A stretch of DNA of 23,525 nucleotides from assembly GCA_964545715.1 (NCBI GenBank), contig CAZJHX010000164.1:1-23525 (forward strand), in the 5' to 3' direction. Each line of letters starts with the position of its first letter. The stretch's first letter is position 1. Position numbers and translations under genes: made by a program. Source of the stretch: CAZJHX01 sp964545715. Lineage in GTDB: Bacteria > Myxococcota_A > UBA9042 > GCA-2863065. Below are positions 1-10,646 of this stretch, piece after piece. The notes below the pieces were generated by a model. The model had not been told where the DNA came from. It was given only the letters and a program-made list of their open reading frames with translations, and did no database searches.

Positions 1-1182
1 GGGAGCGCGGACGCGCAGGACAACTCCCCGACCAACAGCACCCCGGGCCAGGAGAACAGCGACACCGACCTGATCGGCGACGCGTGCGACCCGGACGACG
101 ACAACGACGGGACCGGCGACGACAAGGACTGCGAGCCCAAGAACTCGGCAGTGCATCCGGCGGCGGCGGAGATCTGCGACGGCGTGGACAACAACTGCGC
201 GGGCGGCGTGGACGCCTCGTACCCGGACACCGACGGCGACGGCCTGGCGGACTGCGACGACGACGACGACGACAACGACGGCATCGTAGACCAGTCGGAC
301 AACTGCCCCACGGCGGCCAACCCCAACCAGGAGAACAGCGACACCGATCTGATGGGCGACGCGTGCGACAACGACGACGACAACGATCTGGACCCGGATG
401 TGACCGACTGCGCGCCGACCGACCCGACGATCAACGCGGCCGCCATCGAGGTGTGCGACGGCGTGGACAACGACTGCGCGGACGGCGCGGACGAGGATTT
501 CCTGGATACGGACGACGACGGCCAGGCGGACTGCGTGGACGACGACGACGATAACGACGGCGATCCCGATGTGACGGACTGTGCGCCGCTGAACCCGGCG
601 GTCAACGCCAGCGCCACCGAGCTGTGCGCCAACGGCATCGACGACGACTGCAACCCGCAGACAAACTGCTTCAGCGTGGCTCAGGGCAACGGCGCCCCGG
701 TCGAGGTGGTCCCCTTCGAGGGCGACAAGGGCGTGATCAGCTACTACAGCTACTCCAGCCCGTTCGGGGCCAGCTCAAACACGGGTTTTGAGGTCGCGAA
801 CCGCATCGTGCTCTACATGTACAAGGACCCGACTGACGGCAAGTTCTACATCGTGTACCTGGTCGACAAGCCGGCCGACGGCAGCGGCGGCAGCGCCACG
901 GCCACCATCACCGGCGCATTTGGCGCGGGCGTGGTCATCATGGACGATCCAGGCGAGGGTGGGCCGGTGGTCAACGCGACCACGGGCAACGGTGTGTTGA
1001 AGTGGAACTGGGCCCCGTGCTGCAACGACGGCGCGGTGATCGGCCCGCTGACGACGCCGTTCTGCGTCAAGACCACGTTCTCCAACATCAAGACGGTGGT
1101 GGGCTTGAGCACCGTGAGCAACGGCCAGCTCGTGCATCTCGGCACGGCCAACTCGCCGGTCACGCTCTGCGCGAACCCGTAG
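1..1182 (+). CDS. Secreted Cys/Asp-rich repeat protein (TSP type 3 and MopE-like), 5' truncated
   Basis: The frame is open from base 1, so the start lies outside the window; 393 residues are visible and it ends at TAG. Residues 1-223 alternate thrombospondin type 3-like calcium-binding stretches (D-rich, DNCPT, QENSDTD, GDACD) with MopE-type metal-binding motifs (EICDGVDNNC, EVCDGVDNDC, ELCANGIDDDC). Both families occur on exported or outer-surface proteins and bind divalent metals. Residues 224-393 form a different, less acidic domain with a WAPCCNDG Cys pair and further Cys near the end; I do not recognise it. It is probably a beta-rich domain. A MYXO-CTERM tail is absent, so anchoring, if any, is by another route. 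A (GAC)6 run encodes part of the acidic stretch at 256-273. It converges on the next gene with only 9 bases between stops. The repeat assignment is firm; the function is unknown. Confidence 0.85.
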   Translation, partial: GSADAQDNSPTNSTPGQENSDTDLIGDACDPDDDNDGTGDDKDCEPKNSAVHPAAAEICDGVDNNCAGGVDASYPDTDGDGLADCDDDDDDNDGIVDQSDNCPTAANPNQENSDTDLMGDACDNDDDNDLDPDVTDCAPTDPTINAAAIEVCDGVDNDCADGADEDFLDTDDDGQADCVDDDDDNDGDPDVTDCAPLNPAVNASATELCANGIDDDCNPQTNCFSVAQGNGAPVEVVPFEGDKGVISYYSYSSPFGASSNTGFEVANRIVLYMYKDPTDGKFYIVYLVDKPADGSGGSATATITGAFGAGVVIMDDPGEGGPVVNATTGNGVLKWNWAPCCNDGAVIGPLTTPFCVKTTFSNIKTVVGLSTVSNGQLVHLGTANSPVTLCANP

Positions 1183-1191
1183 GGGGGACTC

Positions 1192-1566
1192 TCAGGCGGG
1201 GATGGGCAGCGCGGGCGCGACCAGACGCTCGGCGCTCGGCGCGCGGACGCCTGTCGTGACCTTCCACCGGTAGGGCTCCAGATGGATGCAGATGCCGCCG
1301 TCCACGGGAAAATAGGCGCGCACCTTCATGTAGCGCATGGCGCCCGAGCCGCCCGGATGGAGCAGCTTCACGCCGATGAGACTGCCGATTTCGGGGCGCA
1401 GCAACGCGCGACTGCGGACGATCCACCGATCGCCGACAGCCGCCACGTGTCCGGCGTATAGCGCACCCTGCCACTCCAAAGAGACGATTCTGCTTGCTTG
1501 AAACTTCACGGGGGGACACTTACGCAACGGGTGTGCCACGAACGCCGCTGCGGCTATTCGATGCAC
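1192..1566 (-). CDS. Small PilZ-like domain protein (tentative)
   Basis: This frame encodes 124 residues from a GTG at 1566. Alternative GTG starts lie at residues 10 and 20, and none has a clear ribosome site, so the start is uncertain. From about residue 22 the pattern resembles a compact beta-barrel of the PilZ type: a basic SRIVSLEW strand, a GHVAAVGDRWIVRSR strand pair, a hydrophobic GSLIGVKLL strand, then a final VDGGICIHLEPY strand. PilZ domains commonly bind cyclic di-GMP, but the canonical RxxxR plus D/NxSxxG signature is not clearly present, so c-di-GMP binding should not be assumed. It diverges from the zinc-ribbon gene at 1655 and the shared gap holds an 18-base palindrome beside a possible -10 (CATAAT on this strand, 1625-1620). 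A convergent neighbour ends 9 bases away. It could alternatively be an unrelated small beta protein. Confidence 0.5.
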   Translation of the reverse strand: MHRIAAAAFVAHPLRKCPPVKFQASRIVSLEWQGALYAGHVAAVGDRWIVRSRALLRPEIGSLIGVKLLHPGGSGAMRYMKVRAYFPVDGGICIHLEPYRWKVTTGVRAPSAERLVAPALPIPA

Positions 1567-1602
1567 TGCGCCGCACTGAGGCAGCCGAGCCTATGTAGCG
1601 TT

Positions 1603-1620
1603 TCATGTAGCGCTACATGA
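1603..1620. promoter_or_regulatory. 18-base perfect palindrome, probable operator
   Basis: A perfect dyad (TCATGTAGC/GCTACATGA) lies in the 88-base divergent gap between the PilZ-like gene and the zinc-ribbon/PQQ gene. A third half-site, ATGTAGCG at 1593-1600, lies 12 bases before the matching half of the dyad (1605-1612). The dyad abuts a CATAAT -10-like hexamer for the minus-strand gene (1625-1620), which would place the transcription start inside the dyad. This arrangement fits a dimeric repressor site. No T-run follows, so a terminator is unlikely. Confidence 0.55.
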
Positions 1621-1654
1621 TTATGCGGCAAAAACTGGTGTAAGGTCGCTGCCT

Positions 1655-2854
1655 ATGAGTCCTCATATGAAGTGCAGCAACTGTGGGGCCGGGCTGTCGG
1701 TCCAGGATCCCGAAGCGACGCTGGCGACCTGCAAGTACTGCAGCGCGCAGACCCGAATCGGACCGCGGGGACTTCAAGCGCGGCTCAATGCGCTCAGGCC
1801 GCGACAGGCGGATGGTCAGCAAAGCGGCGGCAAGGGGTGCGCGATCGCGATCGTCGGGTTTGTGGCGCTGATGATCATGGGCATCTCCATGAGCGTGTTC
1901 TTTTTCATCAACAAAGCACAGGACATGACGGCCGAGACCATCGAGCAGGTGCAGAAGAACCTGCCGTTCCCGACGCCGGGTGTCAGCAACAACAACATCG
2001 TCGTGGTGGAGGCCCCGCGTCCCGATCGCGTGTACTGGTTCGGACCGGCGTGCCTGGTGGACGCCGACGGGGCGGATCCGCTCGACATCGCGACAGTCGC
2101 GCGGGTCTACGGTGCCGATGACATCTCCAGGCAGCCGACCATTCTCGACGGCGCCACGGGCAGCGTGCTCTGGAAGGGCGACAAGCTGGGCGACGACCTG
2201 ACCGGCTTCTGCATGACGCAGCAGTGGTTCGGAGTGCAGACCGCCAACTTTGAGGTGCTGTTCACACCTGCGCGCCCGCCCCGCAAGGGACCGACCACAC
2301 GCCTTAGCGACAGGGTCCGCAAGCTGGCGGCAAAGGACGACTGCGTCACGTTCGGAACCGCGGATCGAAAAGAGACGACGCTGTCATTGCCGGGGGGCGC
2401 CGTGAGCGACTGCGACGCCGGCAAGCCCACGCCAATCGCCGCATATAGCCGCGATCGGACCTCTCGGCGTCGATTTGAGCTGGCCGATCGCGTGATCTGG
2501 CTGACGGCCCGCCGGCGAGGCACCCCGGTGATCACGGTGCAGGCCGACCGCGGAAAGGAGCGGCTGTGGGGCGCCGAGCTGGAGTACCAGTCAACGCACC
2601 AAAACATCCGCGCGGTGCTGGCCGGTGACGCGATCGTGTTCGTGGGCGGCACCCGCAAGGCGACCAAACGCGTCCTGGTGGGCATCGCCACCGAAACCGG
2701 AGAGATCCGCTTCGAGATACCCCTGGAGAACTTCTCGACGATCCGCGCCGACCCGCTCTACAACGGCAAGGTCGTCCTCATCGGCGACACCTCGGACACC
2801 CTGTTCGCGTATGACCCAAAGACTGGAGCGCTGGCCTGGCGCTTCGGCCAATAA
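1655..2854 (+). CDS. Zinc-ribbon, single-pass membrane protein with PQQ-like propeller
   Basis: The protein has 399 residues. It opens with a four-Cys zinc ribbon (C7-x2-C10 and C26-x2-C29), followed by a basic linker and a strongly hydrophobic membrane segment at about 61-85. The remaining 300 residues read as a degenerate PQQ/WD40-like beta-propeller, with blade endings such as TGSVLWKGD, TETGEIRFEIP and KTGALAWRFG. The topology implied is a cytoplasmic zinc ribbon and an exported propeller. No enzyme motif is visible; propellers of this type usually bind other proteins. TAAGG 9 bases before the ATG at 1655 supports that start; an in-frame ATG at 1667 is possible but less well placed. It is followed 23 bases later by a small secreted-protein gene, so the two are probably one transcript. 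An 18-base palindrome lies 34 bases upstream. Confidence 0.8.
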   Translation: MSPHMKCSNCGAGLSVQDPEATLATCKYCSAQTRIGPRGLQARLNALRPRQADGQQSGGKGCAIAIVGFVALMIMGISMSVFFFINKAQDMTAETIEQVQKNLPFPTPGVSNNNIVVVEAPRPDRVYWFGPACLVDADGADPLDIATVARVYGADDISRQPTILDGATGSVLWKGDKLGDDLTGFCMTQQWFGVQTANFEVLFTPARPPRKGPTTRLSDRVRKLAAKDDCVTFGTADRKETTLSLPGGAVSDCDAGKPTPIAAYSRDRTSRRRFELADRVIWLTARRRGTPVITVQADRGKERLWGAELEYQSTHQNIRAVLAGDAIVFVGGTRKATKRVLVGIATETGEIRFEIPLENFSTIRADPLYNGKVVLIGDTSDTLFAYDPKTGALAWRFGQ

Positions 2855-2877
2855 CCACCTGCTGAAGGAGCACATCG

Positions 2878-3172
2878 ATGACCAAAAAGACCCTGACCCT
2901 TTTGACCGCCATTCTCTTCGCCATGGCCGCCTTTGCGCCGATCGCCTCGGCCGGTGGCCCGGGACTCTCCGGCAAAAGCGTGCTGATCAAGTTCAACATC
3001 CAGAAGAACACGTCCGGCACGACCACGATCTCGATGTCGGGCAAGGTCAAAATCTCGTCCGACGCCGGGATGATGCTCGCGGCGACCAAGATCGGCCTGT
3101 ACGACGGCTCCCGCCCCAAGACGGAGAGCTACAAGGCTGACGTCTTCATCCCGTGGTCAGCCGTGCTGTACG

Positions 3173-3186
<14 letters not shown>
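2878..3186 (+). CDS. Small secreted protein, unknown function
   Basis: This gene encodes 102 residues with a clear signal peptide (MTKKTLTLL, hydrophobic core, cleavage likely after IASA at about residue 24). The mature part of about 78 residues is rich in Ser, Thr and Lys and alternates hydrophobic and polar residues (VLIKFNIQ, TTISMSGKVKISS, ADVFIPW), suggesting a small beta-sheet protein. The start is well supported: AAGGAG at 2865-2870 with 7-base spacing. It lies 23 bases behind the zinc-ribbon/PQQ gene and probably shares its transcript, so the two may act together outside the inner membrane. Its 3' end overlaps the oppositely oriented surface-protein gene by 14 bases. I recognise no family. 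Confidence 0.75.
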
Positions 3187-5916
<2,730 letters not shown>

Positions 5917-5917
<1 letters not shown>

Positions 5918-5933
5918 TGGTAGACACTACCAA
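5917..5933 (-). promoter_or_regulatory. Inverted repeat touching the start codon of the CARDB gene
   Basis: Seven-base arms TTGGTAG and CTACCAA are separated by 3 bases, and the last base of the arm is the A of the ATG. In the transcript this forms a small hairpin where a ribosome site should be. It could be a translational control hairpin, an RNA processing site or a protein-binding dyad. The upstream gene ends only 11 bases beyond the dyad. Confidence 0.45.
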
Positions 5934-5944
5934 ACACTGACGCG

Positions 5945-8008
5945 TCAGTCGCGCCACCACCAATCGTAGCGTCGTGTCTCAAAGGCGAACTGCACCGTCT
6001 GGGTCAGCGGCGGCGGCTCGATCGCCGGATAGTTGGTCGCGATCTTCAGGTCCAGACCGGGCTCATCGCCGTCGGTAGTGATGTGGTATCCGCCCAGGCG
6101 AACGGGCAGCGGACGGCCGAGCAGACGCACGGTGAGCCCCGCGAAATCCTCCGACTTGTAGTCTTTGACGACAAACATTACGTAGCCGGGTTTGTGCGGC
6201 TTGGGGCCGGGATCGATGCGGATGTCGAACCGGTGCTCGTGTTCGGTTAATTGCACCGTCGGCAGCCTGGAGGTCTCCAGCTTCAAGGCCACGACAAACG
6301 TGCCCTCGTGCACCTCGGCGCGATCGAACGGCTTCACATCCAAAATCGGCGGCAACGCGGGCTCCTCGTCGACGGGCACCACCGCAAACTCCAGCTTCAA
6401 CGGCTCCACGTGCGCCTGCCAGGCCACGATCTGTCCCGACACAAAGTCGTCCGCAGCCGGGCGGGTCAACCGCGCCCACAGCTGGGACGGGTGCTCAACG
6501 CGCTGCAGCGCCGGCAGGATCGCCGGTGTCCGCAGCGCGGCCTCACGCACCGCTTTGGGCTCCGGCGTCACCTCGATATCGGGGTTCACCAGCCGATACT
6601 GCCGCGGGTCGGCCGGCGCGCCCGTGTTCGCCAGCCCGATCCCGACAAACACCAGCGCCGTCGCCACCGCCGCCCACGCCACCGCCATCCGGCGCGTCCG
6701 ATGCTCCATCGCAGCCGCCAAAAGCAACGGAATCGGCGGCGCGGCCATCAGGATCCAGGAGGTCTTTTCGTAGTCGATGTAGCCCTGCACCAGCAAGAAG
6801 CCGGTCAGCGGCGCCACCCACAACACGGTCGCCAGCGCCAGCTTGCGCGCCCGCCTCCACAGCGCAAAGACCCCCACCAGCACGCCCGCCGCCAGCAGCG
6901 CGCCGGCCGATCGCAAGCACGCGAGAGGCACACTGGCCATCGGCGGCAGCAGGTGCTCCTCATAGCGCACGAGGTGGTCAAAAAACGGCCAGTTCAGCGG
7001 CCGAAAGTCGAACGTCAGCCCAAAGAACGTGTGCTCGACCACCGAGCCCGGCGGCGTCGGATGAAAGAGCAGATCGCCCGTGAGCGACCAATAGGTCCAC
7101 AGCCAGGGCGCCAGAGAGATCGCCGCCCCTGCCCACATCCAGCGCCGCGGCCGCAACAACATCAGCGGCAACAGCCACAGCACCACGGTCAGCCGCACCC
7201 CAAACGCGAAGCCCAGCAGCACACCCGCCGCAAACAGGCCCGCGTTGTTCGACGGCGCGCGCACGAGCAGCGCCAGCATCAGCAATCCCGCTGCCAACCC
7301 AAACGTGGTCTCGTTGACCATGTAGGCGATCACGCCGTGCACCGCGATCAGCGTGGCGATGCCGGCGACCAGCGCGATACGGCGATCATCGGTGACCCGG
7401 CGCGCCACCAGCGACGCCCCGCCGGCGATGACAAAAAAGACCAGCAGCGTCAGCAGCTCCACGACGCTGCCGCCGGCCACCGACGCGACGGCCGCAAACA
7501 CGGCACCGTTGGTCGGCCGCTGATAATCCAGGATGACCCGCAGCCCGTAGCCCGGCTCCGTGGGGTGCGCAAAGACGTGGGTGACGCCGTGCAGGGTCCA
7601 GCCCGCGCCGTCCGGCTGATGCATGTACAGCGCGCACTGGTGCAGGCAGGGCTCAAAAAACTCCAGGCTGTCCGTCGCGCGCACCTCAGTAAACGGCAGC
7701 AGTACGGCTGCGGTGAGGGCCAGGGCCGCCAGGCTGATCCACTCCGACCGCCCCTTCGCCCCCGACTCGGCGTGGCGCCACGGCATGCTCAGCAGCGCGA
7801 CAGCGCCGGCGACGCTGTACACAGACACCGCCGTAATCGGCACACTGAAGGCCCACATCAGGGTGAAGCAGACAGTCGGTATCACCACCAGCCCAAAGCC
7901 CACGCCATAGACCACCTGCTCGACCAGATCGGCCCGCAGCACGACCCGGCGCGCGAGAAGCCAGCCCGGCAGCACAACCCCGGCCAGCACCCCGAGGATC
8001 GCGATCAT
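5945..8008 (-). CDS. Polytopic membrane protein, GT-C glycosyltransferase-like
   Basis: The protein has 687 residues. About ten to twelve hydrophobic segments fill residues 1 to about 460, and a soluble region of some 200 residues follows, beta-rich toward its end. The first large loop after the early membrane segments carries acidic residues (D113, E116, E119 in RATDSLEFFEP). GT-C enzymes, which use lipid-linked sugars on the outer face of the inner membrane, place a catalytic acidic motif in that loop. The size and layout fit that fold, but I cannot match a named family. Its ATG overlaps the TGA of the upstream DegT aminotransferase gene (ATGA at 8008-8005), so the two are translationally coupled, and the MYXO-CTERM gene follows 27 bases later. 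The context suggests transfer or assembly of a modified sugar at the cell surface. It could instead be a transporter-like or polymer-related membrane protein. Confidence 0.75.
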   Translation of the reverse strand: MIAILGVLAGVVLPGWLLARRVVLRADLVEQVVYGVGFGLVVIPTVCFTLMWAFSVPITAVSVYSVAGAVALLSMPWRHAESGAKGRSEWISLAALALTAAVLLPFTEVRATDSLEFFEPCLHQCALYMHQPDGAGWTLHGVTHVFAHPTEPGYGLRVILDYQRPTNGAVFAAVASVAGGSVVELLTLLVFFVIAGGASLVARRVTDDRRIALVAGIATLIAVHGVIAYMVNETTFGLAAGLLMLALLVRAPSNNAGLFAAGVLLGFAFGVRLTVVLWLLPLMLLRPRRWMWAGAAISLAPWLWTYWSLTGDLLFHPTPPGSVVEHTFFGLTFDFRPLNWPFFDHLVRYEEHLLPPMASVPLACLRSAGALLAAGVLVGVFALWRRARKLALATVLWVAPLTGFLLVQGYIDYEKTSWILMAAPPIPLLLAAAMEHRTRRMAVAWAAVATALVFVGIGLANTGAPADPRQYRLVNPDIEVTPEPKAVREAALRTPAILPALQRVEHPSQLWARLTRPAADDFVSGQIVAWQAHVEPLKLEFAVVPVDEEPALPPILDVKPFDRAEVHEGTFVVALKLETSRLPTVQLTEHEHRFDIRIDPGPKPHKPGYVMFVVKDYKSEDFAGLTVRLLGRPLPVRLGGYHITTDGDEPGLDLKIATNYPAIEPPPLTQTVQFAFETRRYDWWWRD

Positions 8009-9225
8009 GACAGGGCCCGGCGAATGCGCTGGACCAGCTCCCCGGCCTGCGCGACCGACAGCCCCGGATGCAACGGCAGCTGCAGCGCGGTCGCCAATAC
8101 AGCTTCAGTCCCCGGGTACCGGTCGCTGTTACCCGGATCCTGGCGCGGGCAGTGCTGCATCAGCTCCTCGCCGACACCGCAGTCCACACCCGCCGCCCGC
8201 AGCGCCCTGGCCGCGTGCGCCGCGTCATCGACCCGCGCCACCGCCATGTACCAGGTCCGATCGGCGCCCGGCAGGCTGCTCTGAAAACCGCATACGCCGC
8301 TCAGGGCGGACTCCAGGTGCTCGCCGGCCCGAACGCGCGCCGCCAACGTGGCGTCGTAGCGGCTCAGCTGGCGCAGGCCAAGCCGGGCCTGATACGCGGT
8401 CCACGCCAGCGACCGGGCCCGCACACTGCCTTTCATACGCTTGTACGCCGCGATCAGCCCACCGCCTGAGTCGGGCCTGTCCAGCCGCCGCGCCACGAGG
8501 GCGGTGTACGGCAGGGGGTGGCTCAGCGCCGCTTCGGCAAACGTCGCCGCGACCTTGCTGAGCAGCTGCCGGCGGCGCGCTCCATCCGCCGGATCCGCCG
8601 CGACCCGACCGCGCAGACGGCCCAGCAGCGCCGCATCATTGGACGCCACCACCGACCCGCCAAACGTGTTGACGTGCTTGGCGATCTCGAAGCTGAAGAA
8701 GCCCGCGTCGCCAAACGTGCCCACGGGCGCGCCGTCAAACGTCCCGCCCAGCGAGTGCGCGCAGTCCTCCACAACCGCCGTCCCGTTGGCGCGACACAGC
8801 GCCGTTATCGCGGCGATGTCACAGGCGGTGCCGAAGAGGTGCGTGGCGATGACGGCACGCGTCTTGTCCGAGAGCAGGCGCTCGACCTCGTCCGCCCGCA
8901 GCTGCATCGTCTCGGGATCGATGTCCGCGTACCTGGGTATGAGGCCCCGTTCACGCACCAGCTGAGGCAGCGACTCCATGGTGTAGGCCGGAAAGATCAC
9001 CTCGGAGCGCCCCGAATCGCCGATGGCGTCCAGCACCTCCACCAGCGCCATGCGCCCCGAGCAGAACGCCACACAGCCGGCCACGCCCAGCCGCGCCGCC
9101 ATGGCCGCTTCAAACGCGCCGATCTGGGGCCCGCGCAGCAGACTACCGGATGCCACGGCCGCGGCCAGCTCGGCCAACGCGCCGGGCGCCCGCGTGATCG
9201 ACCGCCTGGGAATGGTCAGATTCAA
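8005..9225 (-). CDS. DegT/DnrJ/EryC1/StrS-type PLP-dependent sugar aminotransferase
   Basis: The protein has 406 residues from the TTG at 9225. The family hallmarks are in order: SGSLLRGPQIGAFEAAMA (26-43), FPAYTMES (78-85), ADIDPETM (100-107), VVEDCAHSLGG (151-161, with D154 as the expected partner of the PLP pyridine nitrogen), GTFGDAGFFSF (169-179), and FEIAKHVNTFGG with K183 as the expected Schiff-base lysine. These enzymes transfer an amino group from glutamate to a nucleotide-linked keto-sugar. The frame is open well upstream, but that part is antisense-like sequence inside the copper monooxygenase gene. The TTG, 4 bases after that gene's stop, gives the normal family N-terminus (NLTIPRRSI), and no stronger start is seen. 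It is coupled by ATGA to the GT-C-like gene. The substrate is unknown; an aminosugar for a surface glycan is likely from context. Confidence 0.92.
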   Translation of the reverse strand: MNLTIPRRSITRAPGALAELAAAVASGSLLRGPQIGAFEAAMAARLGVAGCVAFCSGRMALVEVLDAIGDSGRSEVIFPAYTMESLPQLVRERGLIPRYADIDPETMQLRADEVERLLSDKTRAVIATHLFGTACDIAAITALCRANGTAVVEDCAHSLGGTFDGAPVGTFGDAGFFSFEIAKHVNTFGGSVVASNDAALLGRLRGRVAADPADGARRRQLLSKVAATFAEAALSHPLPYTALVARRLDRPDSGGGLIAAYKRMKGSVRARSLAWTAYQARLGLRQLSRYDATLAARVRAGEHLESALSGVCGFQSSLPGADRTWYMAVARVDDAAHAARALRAAGVDCGVGEELMQHCPRQDPGNSDRYPGTEAVLATALQLPLHPGLSVAQAGELVQRIRRALS

Positions 9226-9229
9226 CGGA

Positions 9230-10621
9230 CTACGGCGCCGTGATGTAGAGGGTGCTGACACACATCTCGTCGGACGTGCCCTCGCCCCACATCGTGTCGA
9301 TCGGCGTCGGCTCCAGCCCGTACTTCTGGCGGCGCTCAACGGTGTTGTCGTAGATGCACTCCAACCGAATCCGGTCCTTGGGCCCCACAAAAGCGGCCTC
9401 TGCCAGCGCGTACTCACGCTGCCAGGAGAAGTCGTACGCGGGGATGCGCACCAGCACCTCGTCGTCGCCGTTTTCTCGGATGACGCGCAAGCTGATCTCG
9501 CGCCCAAGCTGGTGCATGTGTGGGAAAAACGAGTGCACGTAGACGCCCTCGGACAGGTCATCCAGGCCGTAAAGCTGCGCCGTGCCCGCCTGCTCCACGC
9601 CGGCCTCGAACTCGTGCAGCACACCGCTCTCGCCCGCCGGGATCAGCATCGTGTTGGGGCTCAGCGGCCACAGCAGGTTCAGCCAGGGCAGCACGACGCC
9701 CGGATGCTCGACGTCATCGGCCAGCGTGAAGGCCACGCGGGACAGGTCCGGCTCGGGCGGCTTCACGGCGCTGTTGTTGTAATGCACCTGAAAGATGGCG
9801 CGCGTCCCCGGCTCCACCGGCACGCCGGTCCCCTCGGGCAGCAGCACCGCCCCAAAGCCGGGCGCCCATTGGCCCAGAATCCGCGCCTGCAGTCCGGGGG
9901 CGTCGTAGCCGGGGACGGTCGGCGTCGGCCCACCGAAGCACGGATACCCGGGCGCCGGGTCCAGAGCCTCAAAGTCATCGACATCGCCTGCCTGATACGG
10001 CGGGATCAAGAACGTCACCATGTGATGCACGATCGACGCGTTGCCCGGCAGGCCTTCGAAGCCGGTCACGTACGCCGGCTTGTCCAGCGGCCACTCGATG
10101 ACGAAGCACCGATAGTCGTCGGGCGCCTTCGTCGGGGCGTACGACTCCATCATCCCGATCTCCAGGTCCACGGACCCAAGCTCCGCGCGCGGCAGGTCGA
10201 TCGCGACCCCTTCTGTGTCTTCGGCGCCGGCGGCAGCCCCCTGCTCAACCCAATCGCTGATCAGCGCAACGGTCGCCTCCGGTAGCGAGAAGTCGAAGCG
10301 ATAGCTGTTGTGCCCGGCCTCGGCGCCCCACGGCGGCATTGTGCCCGCCTCCACCACCGATTGGATCAGCGTGGCCAGCGGCGCGGCCTGCTCGTACGTG
10401 ACCAATTCGAAGGGCGCGATGCCTCCCGCCACGTGGCAGCCGGCCGAGCAGTACGCGTCCAGCACCGGCTTGACGTCACTTTTCCAGGTCACCGTCGGCT
10501 CGACGACCACCGGCCCGGCGTCCGGCGCCGCCACATCCGCGGCCGCTGGCGGCGGGTCAATGGACTCGGTCGCACAACCGACCAGCGCCAACATCCCGAG
10601 AACAATACACATCCGCATCAT
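9230..10621 (-). CDS. Copper type II ascorbate-dependent monooxygenase-like lipoprotein
   Basis: The protein has 463 residues from the ATG at 10621; ATGs at 10618 and 10642 are alternatives. A short hydrophobic stretch ends in a lipobox (LVGC, C16). Residues 45-140 form a cytochrome-c-like module seen ahead of these enzymes (VKPVLDAYC, GGIAPFELVTYE, TMPPWG). Its heme motif is CSAGCH, with three rather than two residues between the cysteines. The rest matches the two-domain fold of peptidylglycine/dopamine beta-monooxygenases. The six expected copper ligands can be proposed: H199-H200 (HHM) and H280 for one copper, and H368-x-H370 (HMH) and M453 (SDEMC) for the other. Family enzymes hydroxylate C-H bonds using two coppers and O2; the bacterial substrates are mostly unknown. 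It sits 25 bases after the ExbD-like gene and 4 bases before the aminotransferase gene, within one operon. Confidence 0.88.
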   Translation of the reverse strand: MMRMCIVLGMLALVGCATESIDPPPAAADVAAPDAGPVVVEPTVTWKSDVKPVLDAYCSAGCHVAGGIAPFELVTYEQAAPLATLIQSVVEAGTMPPWGAEAGHNSYRFDFSLPEATVALISDWVEQGAAAGAEDTEGVAIDLPRAELGSVDLEIGMMESYAPTKAPDDYRCFVIEWPLDKPAYVTGFEGLPGNASIVHHMVTFLIPPYQAGDVDDFEALDPAPGYPCFGGPTPTVPGYDAPGLQARILGQWAPGFGAVLLPEGTGVPVEPGTRAIFQVHYNNSAVKPPEPDLSRVAFTLADDVEHPGVVLPWLNLLWPLSPNTMLIPAGESGVLHEFEAGVEQAGTAQLYGLDDLSEGVYVHSFFPHMHQLGREISLRVIRENGDDEVLVRIPAYDFSWQREYALAEAAFVGPKDRIRLECIYDNTVERRQKYGLEPTPIDTMWGEGTSDEMCVSTLYITAP

Positions 10622-10646
10622 GACTGGGGCCACCATACACATTTTT

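Noticed and set aside
6251..8284. 677-residue open frame on the plus strand
   Set aside because: It is antisense to the GT-C-like and aminotransferase genes, Arg/Gln/His-rich with no domain pattern, and typical of shadow frames in GC-rich DNA.
9226..9624. N-terminal extension of the aminotransferase frame
   Set aside because: It overlaps the copper monooxygenase coding sequence in another frame, and the family N-terminus begins at the TTG at 9225.
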